In this document: positions 15,318 through 23,677 of the stretch, in pieces
Position numbering within the stretch: the first letter of the stretch is position 1
Layout: each line of letters opens with the position of its first letter
Source: D37C17 sp964551815
Lineage (GTDB): Bacteria > Fidelibacterota > Marinisomatia > SCGC-AAA003-L08 > D37C17
DNA length: 28,394 nt
Assembly: GCA_964551815.1 (NCBI GenBank)
Contig: CAZKEL010000033.1
Coordinates: 1-28,394 of the forward strand
Direction of reading: 5' to 3'
The notes under the pieces: model-generated
The model's database searches: none
What the model saw: only the letters and a program-made list of their open reading frames with translations
Told to the model about the DNA's origin: nothing
Translations under genes and position numbers: made by a program

Positions 15318-16030
15318 GATTGAAGGTTGTTGAATCAGACATAGAAGTTATCATTAATCCAAAAATTGACTCCCTTTGGGAGCATTTGGAGATCAATTCA
15401 GGTTTACAGTTTTTTTCATTGGGCAGACAGCCCTACCTACCAGTCTGGGAATTGCAGAAAAGACTTCACGCAAAACGGGTTTCAGGAGACATCCCTGATG
15501 TGGTACTGTTCGTAGAGCATGATCCCGTTTATACCTTTGGGAAAAATGCAGACAGAAAATATCTTCTTGACAGCCAAAGTTTACAGGCTGATGTGATACC
15601 CATTGACCGCGGCGGGGAAGTTACTTTTCATGGTCCCGGGCAATTAGTCTGTTATCCCATTCTTGACTTGCGTGGTTATAAAATGTCCGTTTCTTGGTAT
15701 ATGCGTACACTGGAGACTATAGTGATGGACTGTCTGCAGGAACTGGGTGTCACCCCTTCAAGAAAAGAAGGGCTTACAGGTGTATGGGTAGAAGATGATA
15801 AGATTTGTGCCATTGGTGTCAGATTGGCAAAATGGGTAACCATGCATGGCTTTGCCTTGAATGTAAATCCTGAAATGTCTTATTTCGATAAAATGATCCC
15901 CTGTGGGATTTTTGAGTATGGCGTTACTTCGTTGCAGGAATTAAATATTCCGGTAGAGCAGGAACAAATTTTAAACTCTCTAGCAGTACTTTTTAACTAT
16001 TACCTCTTCAGGGAGAAAAATGAAATATAA
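15314..16030 (+). CDS. lipB: Octanoyl-[acyl-carrier-protein]:protein transferase
   Basis: LipB moves octanoyl from acyl carrier protein to the lipoyl-domain lysine, the step before LipA. The catalytic Lys and Cys are K163 (DDKICAIGVR) and C197 (IPCGIFEYGV). The RGGEVTFHGPGQL segment (99-111) forms the substrate pocket, and the C-terminal GVTSL fits. The start is uncertain: TTG at 15314 overlaps the lpd stop, a second TTG lies two codons later, and no ATG is near. The 3' end overlaps the first E1 gene by 11 bases. Its place inside the cluster implies dedicated lipoylation of the E2 encoded at 22339. Confidence 0.94.
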   Translation: MRLKVVESDIEVIINPKIDSLWEHLEINSGLQFFSLGRQPYLPVWELQKRLHAKRVSGDIPDVVLFVEHDPVYTFGKNADRKYLLDSQSLQADVIPIDRGGEVTFHGPGQLVCYPILDLRGYKMSVSWYMRTLETIVMDCLQELGVTPSRKEGLTGVWVEDDKICAIGVRLAKWVTMHGFALNVNPEMSYFDKMIPCGIFEYGVTSLQELNIPVEQEQILNSLAVLFNYYLFREKNEI

Positions 16031-18017
16031 AGGATTTACTAAAACTCAGTTAATGGGTATTTTCGAAAAAATGGCTCTGTCCCGTTATTTAGATGATAAA
16101 CAACTTATTCTCTTAAAACAGGGGAAGGGGTTTTTCCATATTGGAGGATCAGGACATGAAGCGGCAGGGGTGGCCGGTGCTCTGGCATTCAAACCCGGCT
16201 TTGATTATGCCTATCCTTATTATCGAGAACAGGCGTTTTGTCTGGGATGGGGAATGACCTCTCGTGACCATTTGTTAGCATTTCTGGCAAAAGAAGCAGA
16301 CCCTAGTTCAGGGGGGAGACAAATGCCGCAGCACTATGGTCATAAAGACCTAAATATAGTGAGTCAGTCCAGCCCCACTGGTACTCAGTATTTACAAGCC
16401 ACTGGTGCAGGGTTTGCCCTGCAAAGAAATGGCAAGAATGGGGTAGTTTATGTAAGCTCAGGAGAAGGAACTTCAAGTCAAGGTGATTTTCATGAAGCAC
16501 TCAATTGGGCAAGTCGAAATAAAGCCCCGGTTATTTTTCATATTGAAAATAATCACTTTGCAATTTCCGTTCCCATTAAGGACCAAACTGCCGGGGAATC
16601 TGTGTATAAAATATCGGCAGGGTATGATAATCTTTCAAGATTCAATGTGGATGGAACAGATTTTTTTGAAACCCATTTAGCCTTTAAAAAAGCAGTTGAA
16701 AGAGCCAGGAAAGGGAAGGGTCCCTCCCTCATTCAATCTGATGTGGTACGGTTGCTGCCTCACTCCTCCTCAGATGATCAGCGAAAATACAGATCGGAGG
16801 AAGAATTGGAGGCTGATCTAAACCGTGACCCTCTGCATACCTTTTCAAATCTCTGTATTCAGGAAGGTATTGCTACTCAGGATGAATTTGATGCCATCCT
16901 TGCAAAGGTAAAAACACAAGTAGATGAAGATGCAGAGTGGGCAGAAAACCAACCTGATCCCCAACCGCAGGATGCAATGAAAAATGTATTTCAATTTGAT
17001 GGAATTAAACTGGTTGAAGAACCTGAAAAAAAAGAAGGGGATAAAATAGTTTTGGTGGATGCTATCAACCATGCCCTTGATGAAGAATTATCCCGCAATG
17101 ATAAAATGCTGGTTTTCGGTCAGGATGTTGCCGGAGGGAAGGGAGGCGTTTTCACCGCAACCCGTGGATTGACGGATAAACATGGCAATGACAGAGTGTT
17201 TAATTCCCCACTGGCAGAATCTTCTATCATCGGCACTGCAGTGGGATTGGCTACTTTGGGATATAAGCCTGTAGTTGAGATTCAGTTTGGCGATTATATT
17301 TGGTATGGAATGATGCAGATCAGAAATGAAGTAGCAACTATGCGGTATCGCTCCAAGGGGCAATGGAGCTGCCCTGTTGTCATGCGTGTACCAGTTGGCG
17401 GCTATATTCACGGCTCTCTTTGTCATAGTCAGAGCATTGACGGCTACTTTACCCATTTACCGGGAATTTATATAGCCTATCCTTCCAATGCTGCAGACGC
17501 CAAGGGACTTCTGAAAATGGCATGCAGAATGGATGATCCGGTCATGTTTATGGAACATAAGGGACTCTATCGTCAAGGTTTCGCCTCCTCACCAGAACCT
17601 GATAGTGATTATGTTTTACCTTTCGGGAAAGCGAAAATAGTTCAAAATGGTACAGATATCACCATTATCACCTGGGGAGCATTAGTACAAAAATCATTAG
17701 AAGCTGCCAGAAACAGTGACATTTCTGTTGAGATTATTGACTTAAGAACTCTGCATCCATTGGACATGGATACAATTCTCAATTCATTGAAAAAAACCAA
17801 CCGGGTCATTATCGCCCATGAAGATAACCTGAATAATGGATTCGGTGCCGAAATAGCAGGGCGTATTGCAGATGCAGGATTTGAATATTTAGATGCACCA
17901 GTTAAAAGGGTAGCCTCACAAGATGCCCCGGTTGCCTATGCTGCCAGTTTGGAGAACGAACTGTTGGTACAAACTTCCTGGATTGAAAATGCTATAAATG
18001 AGGTAGTTCATTTTTAA
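16020..18017 (+). CDS. Branched-chain 2-oxoacid dehydrogenase E1, alpha/beta fusion
   Basis: This 665-residue protein joins the E1 alpha chain (about 1-330) to the E1 beta chain (about 343-665), which are usually separate. It decarboxylates a 2-oxoacid with thiamine diphosphate and acylates the E2 lipoyl group. The thiamine motif begins with GEG (148-150), with Glu149 where Asp is commoner, and ends at N177-N178. The alpha-chain loop HSSSDDQRKYRS (249-260) closely matches the HSTSDD-x-x-x-YRS loop of branched-chain E1, which supports 2-oxoisovalerate and related substrates. The beta half has the LVFGQDV and HSQS motifs. It overlaps lipB by 11 bases and ends one base before the next E1. Confidence 0.92.
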   Translation: MKYKGFTKTQLMGIFEKMALSRYLDDKQLILLKQGKGFFHIGGSGHEAAGVAGALAFKPGFDYAYPYYREQAFCLGWGMTSRDHLLAFLAKEADPSSGGRQMPQHYGHKDLNIVSQSSPTGTQYLQATGAGFALQRNGKNGVVYVSSGEGTSSQGDFHEALNWASRNKAPVIFHIENNHFAISVPIKDQTAGESVYKISAGYDNLSRFNVDGTDFFETHLAFKKAVERARKGKGPSLIQSDVVRLLPHSSSDDQRKYRSEEELEADLNRDPLHTFSNLCIQEGIATQDEFDAILAKVKTQVDEDAEWAENQPDPQPQDAMKNVFQFDGIKLVEEPEKKEGDKIVLVDAINHALDEELSRNDKMLVFGQDVAGGKGGVFTATRGLTDKHGNDRVFNSPLAESSIIGTAVGLATLGYKPVVEIQFGDYIWYGMMQIRNEVATMRYRSKGQWSCPVVMRVPVGGYIHGSLCHSQSIDGYFTHLPGIYIAYPSNAADAKGLLKMACRMDDPVMFMEHKGLYRQGFASSPEPDSDYVLPFGKAKIVQNGTDITIITWGALVQKSLEAARNSDISVEIIDLRTLHPLDMDTILNSLKKTNRVIIAHEDNLNNGFGAEIAGRIADAGFEYLDAPVKRVASQDAPVAYAASLENELLVQTSWIENAINEVVHF

Positions 18018-18018
18018 T

Positions 18019-19974
18019 TTGAAAAAAGATGAATTAATCCATATTTATAAACAATTGAAAATTCCCCGAATGATTGAGGAGCGAATGCTCCTATTGCTGC
18101 GTCAGGGGAAAATTAGTAAATGGTTTTCAGGGATTGGTCAAGAAGCTATTGCTGTGGGAACAACCTTGGCCCTTGAAGAGGATGACCATATTCTTCCCAT
18201 GATGAGAAATTTAGGCGTATTTACGACCCGCCAGGTTGAATTAAAAAATCTTTTTTGTCAACTCATGGGAAAGGAGGGGGGATTTACCAAAGGACGGGAC
18301 AGGACCTTTCATTTTGGTTATCCAGACAAAAACATTACAGGAATGATTTCTCATTTAGCTGCCATGCTGCCCGTTGCTAACGGCTATGGACTTGCGTATC
18401 AATTAAAAAATACAAAGCGGATTGCTTTAGCCTTTATTGGAGACGGTGCCACCAGTGAAGGAGACTTTCACGAAGCTTTGAATTTAGCTGCTGTGTGGAA
18501 GCTGCCGGTTATATTCATGATTGAAAATAATGGATATGGATTATCAACCCCCACCTCTGAACAATATGCCTGTAATAATCTGGTGGACAGAGCTAAAGGT
18601 TATGGAATGCGCGGCATAAAAATAGACGGAAATAATATTTTTGAAGTCATTAAGGAAGTTAAGAAATCTGCTGATTTCGCCCGGAAGGGAAAGGGCCCCA
18701 CTTTAATAGAGGCTGTCACCTTTAGAATGCGTGGGCATGAAGAGGCATCTGGTACGAAATATGTACCTAAAACTCTTTTTGAAAAATGGGAAAAGAATGA
18801 TCCTATTTTAAAATTAGAATCTCATTTATCAAAAAATACATGGTTTACAAAAGCGTTTAAGCGGAAAATTGAAGAGGAGTTGACTAACAGAATTAATCCT
18901 GCCATTGAGGCGGCACTTAAGGCATCAATGCCTGAAAGTACAGAATTAGCAGAAGTACAAGATGTGTACTCTCCTGTTGATTTTAAGTATATTCCAAGAA
19001 ACGGAAAGCTCCAAACCCTGCGTTTTGTAGATGCAATAAAAGAAGCATTATACCAAAAAATGGAAAGGGATGAAAAGGTGCTCCTTCTGGGCCAGGATAT
19101 TGCAGAGTATGGTGGTGTATTTAAAATCACTGAAGGTTTTGTTGAAAAGTTTGGGAAAACCAGGGTACGAAATACGCCCATAATTGAATCGGGTATTATA
19201 GGTGCAGCTATGGGCCTAGCATTTGAAGGATTTAAACCGGTAGTAGAAATGCAATTTGCTGACTTTGTTTCTTGTGGATATAACCAAATTGTAAACAATC
19301 TAGCTAAAAACCATTATCGTTGGGGGCAGGGAGTAAATGTTACGATTCGAATGCCCAGTGGTGGAGGCATGGGTGCAGGCCCCTTTCATTCTCAAAATCC
19401 CGAAGCATGGTTTTTCCATGTACCGGGTTTAAAAATTGTATATCCTTCCACACCAGAGGATGCCAAAGGGTTATTACAGTCATCCATTGATGATCCGAAT
19501 CCCGTTTTATTTTTTGAGCATAAGGGCTTGTATCGCAGTGTGAAGGGTGAGGTGCCCGAGGACTTATACCATATTCCCTTTGGTGAAGCAAATTTAGTAC
19601 AGAGGGGAGAGGATATTACGATTATCACCTACGGAAAGGGGGTAGTATGGGCTAAAGAAATGTGTGAAAAATTGAAGGTATCAGCAGATATAATTGACCT
19701 GCGAACCCTCATCCCATTAGATAATAATATGATATTGAACTCCATTCAAAAGACCAACAGAGCTATTGTGGTCCATGAAGCAAATCTTACAGGCGGTATC
19801 GGGGCAGAAATTGCATCTATTATTTCTGAAAAAGCATTTGAATATTTAGATGCACCCGTTACCCGTGTTGCCTCATTGGATACCCCAGTTCCCTTTAGTG
19901 AAAATATAGAATCAAAAGTGTATCTTCCATTGAAAAGGTTGGAAGAAAAAATTATGCAGGTATTAAACTATTAA
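18019..19974 (+). CDS. Second 2-oxoacid dehydrogenase E1, alpha/beta fusion
   Basis: This is another fused E1, 651 residues long: alpha about 1-320, beta about 331-651. The thiamine motif is a standard GDG (141-143) ending at N170-N171. In place of the branched-chain HSSSDD loop it has MRGHEEASGTKYVP (237-250), so the substrate pocket region differs clearly from its neighbour. It is an old paralogue and not a recent copy. The start is a TTG at 18019, one base after the upstream stop, with no visible Shine-Dalgarno, so it depends on translational coupling. The likely substrate is a 2-oxoacid other than, or in addition to, the branched-chain ones. It is followed 12 bases later by the glutaryl-CoA-dehydrogenase-like gene. 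Confidence 0.9.
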   Translation: MKKDELIHIYKQLKIPRMIEERMLLLLRQGKISKWFSGIGQEAIAVGTTLALEEDDHILPMMRNLGVFTTRQVELKNLFCQLMGKEGGFTKGRDRTFHFGYPDKNITGMISHLAAMLPVANGYGLAYQLKNTKRIALAFIGDGATSEGDFHEALNLAAVWKLPVIFMIENNGYGLSTPTSEQYACNNLVDRAKGYGMRGIKIDGNNIFEVIKEVKKSADFARKGKGPTLIEAVTFRMRGHEEASGTKYVPKTLFEKWEKNDPILKLESHLSKNTWFTKAFKRKIEEELTNRINPAIEAALKASMPESTELAEVQDVYSPVDFKYIPRNGKLQTLRFVDAIKEALYQKMERDEKVLLLGQDIAEYGGVFKITEGFVEKFGKTRVRNTPIIESGIIGAAMGLAFEGFKPVVEMQFADFVSCGYNQIVNNLAKNHYRWGQGVNVTIRMPSGGGMGAGPFHSQNPEAWFFHVPGLKIVYPSTPEDAKGLLQSSIDDPNPVLFFEHKGLYRSVKGEVPEDLYHIPFGEANLVQRGEDITIITYGKGVVWAKEMCEKLKVSADIIDLRTLIPLDNNMILNSIQKTNRAIVVHEANLTGGIGAEIASIISEKAFEYLDAPVTRVASLDTPVPFSENIESKVYLPLKRLEEKIMQVLNY

Positions 19975-19986
19975 ACAGAGGTTAGT

Positions 19987-21156
19987 ATGAAACTAAATTG
20001 TATAGATTTTTTAGGAATTTCAGAGCGGTTTAACGAAGATGAAATAATGGTACAACGTACCACTCGGGAGTTTGTTGAAAATGAAATTATGCCGGAAATT
20101 GAGCAGCACTTTGAAGCTGGTACTTTTAATTTTGATCTAATTCCGAAATTTGGTGAATTAGGGTTTCTGGGGATGAACCTGCCTGAAAAGTATGGCTGTG
20201 CGGGAATGTCCAATGTAGCCTATGGTCTTATGTGCCAGGAAATGGAACGCTGTGATTCAGGCATCCGCTCTTTTGTTTCAGTGCAGGGGTCATTGGTTAT
20301 GTATCCCATTTATGCCTATGGCTCTGAGGAACAACGCATGAAATGGCTGCCAAAATTAGCCTCAGGTGAAATGATTGGATGCTTTGGTCTTACCGAGCCA
20401 AACCATGGTTCCAACCCGGGTGGAATGCTGACGCGGGCAATAAAAGTGGACGGGGGATACAAAATAAATGGTACAAAAATGTGGATAACCAATGGCACCA
20501 TCGCAGATATCTCCATAGTCTGGGCGAAATGTGAAGATGAGAAAATCCGAGGGTTCATAGTAGAAAAAGATACCGATGGTTTTACTGCTCCGGAAATGCA
20601 CAAAAAATGGTCGCTGAGGGCATCTGTTACTTCAGAGTTAGTATTAGAGGATGTATTTGTCCCTGAGGAAAATCTTCTGCCAAATGTTGAGGGATTAAAA
20701 GGTCCCCTGGGTTGTCTCAATCAGGCGCGGTATGGTATCGGCTGGGGAGCCATTGGGTCTGCCATGGCAGTCTATGAAGCCTCAGTCAGCTACGCTAAAG
20801 AACGAGTACAGTTTGGAAAACCCATCGGCTCTTTCCAATTAATTCAGGACAAATTGGCGTGGATGTTATCAGAGATTACAAAGGGACAATTATTAGCTTT
20901 GGAAGTGGGCAGAAATAAAGATGACGGTAGCTTGCGTCACCAACAAGTATCTATGTTGAAACGCAACAATGTATGGGTTGCCAGAGAATCTGCAAAACTT
21001 GCCAGAGAAATTCACGGAGCAAACGGAATTACCGGTGAATATCCCATCATGAGGCATTTGATGAATATTGAATCAGTATATACCTATGAAGGTACTCATG
21101 AAATGCATACTTTAGTATTGGGTGAAGATATTACGGGAGTTCCTGCCTACCGTTAA
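19987..21156 (+). CDS. Acyl-CoA dehydrogenase, glutaryl-CoA dehydrogenase type
   Basis: This 389-residue flavoenzyme closely follows glutaryl-CoA dehydrogenase. It has IYAYGSEEQR, LIGCFGLTEPNHGS-like FGLTEPNHGS, WITNGTIAD, FSLRAS-like WSLRAS, CLNQARYGI and YEGTHEMHTLVLG. The catalytic base is E368 in the YEGTH motif. An Arg in DSGIRS falls at residue 94, matching by sequence context the human Arg94 that binds the free carboxylate of glutaryl-CoA. The family oxidises and decarboxylates glutaryl-CoA to crotonyl-CoA, with electrons passed to ETF. AGAGG precedes the ATG. Its position right behind an E1 gene suggests that it uses a product of the dehydrogenase complex. Confidence 0.9.
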   Translation: MKLNCIDFLGISERFNEDEIMVQRTTREFVENEIMPEIEQHFEAGTFNFDLIPKFGELGFLGMNLPEKYGCAGMSNVAYGLMCQEMERCDSGIRSFVSVQGSLVMYPIYAYGSEEQRMKWLPKLASGEMIGCFGLTEPNHGSNPGGMLTRAIKVDGGYKINGTKMWITNGTIADISIVWAKCEDEKIRGFIVEKDTDGFTAPEMHKKWSLRASVTSELVLEDVFVPEENLLPNVEGLKGPLGCLNQARYGIGWGAIGSAMAVYEASVSYAKERVQFGKPIGSFQLIQDKLAWMLSEITKGQLLALEVGRNKDDGSLRHQQVSMLKRNNVWVARESAKLAREIHGANGITGEYPIMRHLMNIESVYTYEGTHEMHTLVLGEDITGVPAYR

Positions 21157-21157
21157 A

Positions 21158-22339
21158 ATGGTACAATATATCGTAAAAACCATTATCCCGGAAGGAGGGA
21201 ATTTAAAGGATCCATTCATTCGTTACACGGTAGGCATTAAGGAGGGGTATTTTTCAATATTTGGCAATGTCATATTATTTATTGCTAAAGTTACCATTGG
21301 TTTCCTCTCCCATAGTATTGCTGTTTTGGCAGATGCTTTTCATTCCCTTTTAGATATTGGCACAAGCGGTATAGTCATTTTCGGGTTTACGATGTCCCAA
21401 AAACCTGCTGACGCAGAGCATCCTTATGGTCATGGCAGGGCTGAAACGGTAGCCTCACTCATTATTTCCTTCATTATTGGATATATTGGCATTGAGTTTT
21501 TTAAAACTTCTGTTCATCGAATTTTTAATGCAGAAGTTTTAAATATTTCTCCATGGATGATCATTGTGGTGAGTTTTACCATACTCATTAAAGAGTTAAT
21601 GGCACGGGTAAGTTTTGCATTAGGGGATGCTATAGATTCTGATGCCTTAAAAGCCGATGCCCTGCACCATAAAAGCGATGTATGGTCTTCAGTATTGGTC
21701 ATTGTGGGACTGATCTTTGCCCAATTTGGTTTTACTCAGATTGATAGTTATATGGGAATCGCAGTCTCAATATTTATTTTATATGCCGGCCTTGAGATTG
21801 CAAAAAATGCCGTGAATGATTTATTAGGAAAACCTCCTGATAAGCTGTACATTGAACAAATTAAAAATATTGCCACTTCAGTGGACCATGTTTTAAATGT
21901 ACATGACATAATAGTGCATCAATATGGGTCTCGGAAATTTATTTCGCTCCATATTGAAGTAAGTGATTTACATTCTGCTGAAGAGCTGCATCATATTTCA
22001 GACTCCGTTGAAAAAGAAGTGGGAAATTCCTTATTTGCTGATGTGGTGACTCATGTTGATCCTATAAAGACAGAAGGGAAATTAGAATCAGAAATTGAGG
22101 CTATTATCCGTCCTGTATTATCTCAATGGAGTGATATTGGAATTCAGGATTTACGTTTGAGCGGGGAGGGGAAAGATAATCTAATTATATCATTTGAGGT
22201 GTCATGTCCCATTGAGTTTCGCCATGAAAAAGAAGTATCCGAAAAACTTAAAGAACTATTATTGAAAAAATTTAAAAATGCAAATATTAATATACATTTT
22301 AAAAGACAGATCGTAGAATCTGAATTAAAGGAGAACTAA
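21158..22339 (+). CDS. Cation diffusion facilitator family metal transporter
   Basis: This 393-residue inner-membrane CDF transporter probably exports Zn2+ or a similar divalent cation by proton antiport. Six hydrophobic segments fill residues 30-215. The metal site is the His-Asp type: H62-SLL-D66 in helix 2 and H170-HKS-D174 in helix 5. A charged HPYGHGRAE loop (88-96) is typical. After the usual cytoplasmic dimer domain there is an extra C-terminal domain of about 90 residues with a similar fold pattern. The ATG at 21158 follows the previous stop by one base; the frame runs further upstream only inside that gene. Its stop overlaps the E2 start (TAATG). A metal transporter is out of place in this cluster. 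Confidence 0.9.
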   Translation: MVQYIVKTIIPEGGNLKDPFIRYTVGIKEGYFSIFGNVILFIAKVTIGFLSHSIAVLADAFHSLLDIGTSGIVIFGFTMSQKPADAEHPYGHGRAETVASLIISFIIGYIGIEFFKTSVHRIFNAEVLNISPWMIIVVSFTILIKELMARVSFALGDAIDSDALKADALHHKSDVWSSVLVIVGLIFAQFGFTQIDSYMGIAVSIFILYAGLEIAKNAVNDLLGKPPDKLYIEQIKNIATSVDHVLNVHDIIVHQYGSRKFISLHIEVSDLHSAEELHHISDSVEKEVGNSLFADVVTHVDPIKTEGKLESEIEAIIRPVLSQWSDIGIQDLRLSGEGKDNLIISFEVSCPIEFRHEKEVSEKLKELLLKKFKNANINIHFKRQIVESELKEN

Positions 22340-23670
22340 TGGCAGTAGATGTAGTTATGCCCAAAATGGGAGAATCCATTATGGAAGGCACCGTTTTAGA
22401 ATGGAAAAAAAATATCGGTGAAAGTATTGTAAAAGATGAAACTTTATTAGAAATATCAACGGATAAGGTAGATTCTGAAGTTCCCGCCCCTGCTTCTGGA
22501 ACCCTGATTGAAATCATTGCACAGGTAAATGATACCATCCCTGTTGGAGAAATCATTGCACGTATCGGGGTAGAGGGAGAGGTGCCGCAATCTAATCCGG
22601 AGCAGACCGGTGCTGAAGCATTGGAAGTCGCTCCTCCAATGAAGGAAAGCATTGCCTCTGTTAAACCGGAAGTTACTCAGGAGGCCGTAGCCCCTGTTAC
22701 TCCTAATGCAAATAAGCGGTTTTATTCACCTCTGGTTAAGTCCATTGCCAAGGTTGAAGGGATTCCTATAGAAGAACTGGATTCTATCGCAGGCAGCGGT
22801 AAAAATGGCAGAGTGAATAAAAGTGATATATTAAGTTATTTAGAGAAAAGAACTATCACGGCACCCACGCCTAAGCAGCCGGTTCATCCTGAGCCAGTTG
22901 TGACCCCTGCGCAGGAACCCGTTGCCGTTAAGCCCACGCCTCTTCCTACTCAACCCATGGGGGACAGAGTAGAGCCAATGTCTCGTATGCGCAAGAAAAT
23001 TGCAGAACACATGGTATACTCTGTTCAGACATCCCCTCATGTATATACCACCGTTGAAGCAGATGTTACCAATCTGGTGGAGATCAGATCTGAATTGAAA
23101 GAGTCATTTAAAACTGCTTCAGGAGTAAATCTCACCTACACCCCAATGATTTTGGATGCCTGTATCAGAACCATTCAAGAATTTCCCTTAATGAATGCAT
23201 CCTTAGATGGAGATAATATTGTTCATCATGGCAATATCAATATGGGGGTTGCCGTTGCTCTGCCTGATGATAACCTTATAGTGCCGGTGATTCAATCCTC
23301 TGAAGAAAGGAATTTTCTGGGGTTGGCTCGCGCCACTGCAGACTTGGCCGGTAGAGCCAGGGAAAATAAACTCACACCGGAAGAAATATTTGGTTCAACT
23401 TTTACTGTGACAAATCCCGGAGTATTTGGCAGCTTATTTGGCATGGGTATTATCAATCAACCCAATGTGGGAATACTCTCCGTTGGTGCATTTAAAAAGC
23501 GACCCGTAGTGAAAGAAACAGAATATGGAGATACTATTCTGGTTCGCTCAATGGTCTATATTACCCTCAGTTATGACCACCGTATAATTGATGGTGCTTA
23601 CGGTACCAAATTTTTAGCCAGGTTGGTAGAAAATATTGAATCCTTCACCAAATCCCGGATACAAAGCTAA
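22339..23670 (+). CDS. 2-oxoacid dehydrogenase E2, dihydrolipoamide acyltransferase
   Basis: The E2 core of the complex moves the acyl group from lipoate to CoA. It has one N-terminal lipoyl domain (1-78) with the lipoylated lysine K43 in STDKVDSE. A Pro/Ala linker follows, then a peripheral-subunit-binding domain (about 128-169) that docks E1 or E3. After a second linker comes the catalytic domain (about 211-443) with H414 and D418 in YDHRIIDG. At 443 residues it is the normal size for branched-chain or pyruvate E2. AAGGAG lies five bases before the ATG. It is the only E2 in the window, so both E1 proteins presumably share it. Confidence 0.94.
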   Translation: MAVDVVMPKMGESIMEGTVLEWKKNIGESIVKDETLLEISTDKVDSEVPAPASGTLIEIIAQVNDTIPVGEIIARIGVEGEVPQSNPEQTGAEALEVAPPMKESIASVKPEVTQEAVAPVTPNANKRFYSPLVKSIAKVEGIPIEELDSIAGSGKNGRVNKSDILSYLEKRTITAPTPKQPVHPEPVVTPAQEPVAVKPTPLPTQPMGDRVEPMSRMRKKIAEHMVYSVQTSPHVYTTVEADVTNLVEIRSELKESFKTASGVNLTYTPMILDACIRTIQEFPLMNASLDGDNIVHHGNINMGVAVALPDDNLIVPVIQSSEERNFLGLARATADLAGRARENKLTPEEIFGSTFTVTNPGVFGSLFGMGIINQPNVGILSVGAFKKRPVVKETEYGDTILVRSMVYITLSYDHRIIDGAYGTKFLARLVENIESFTKSRIQS

Positions 23671-23677
23671 TTCATTT

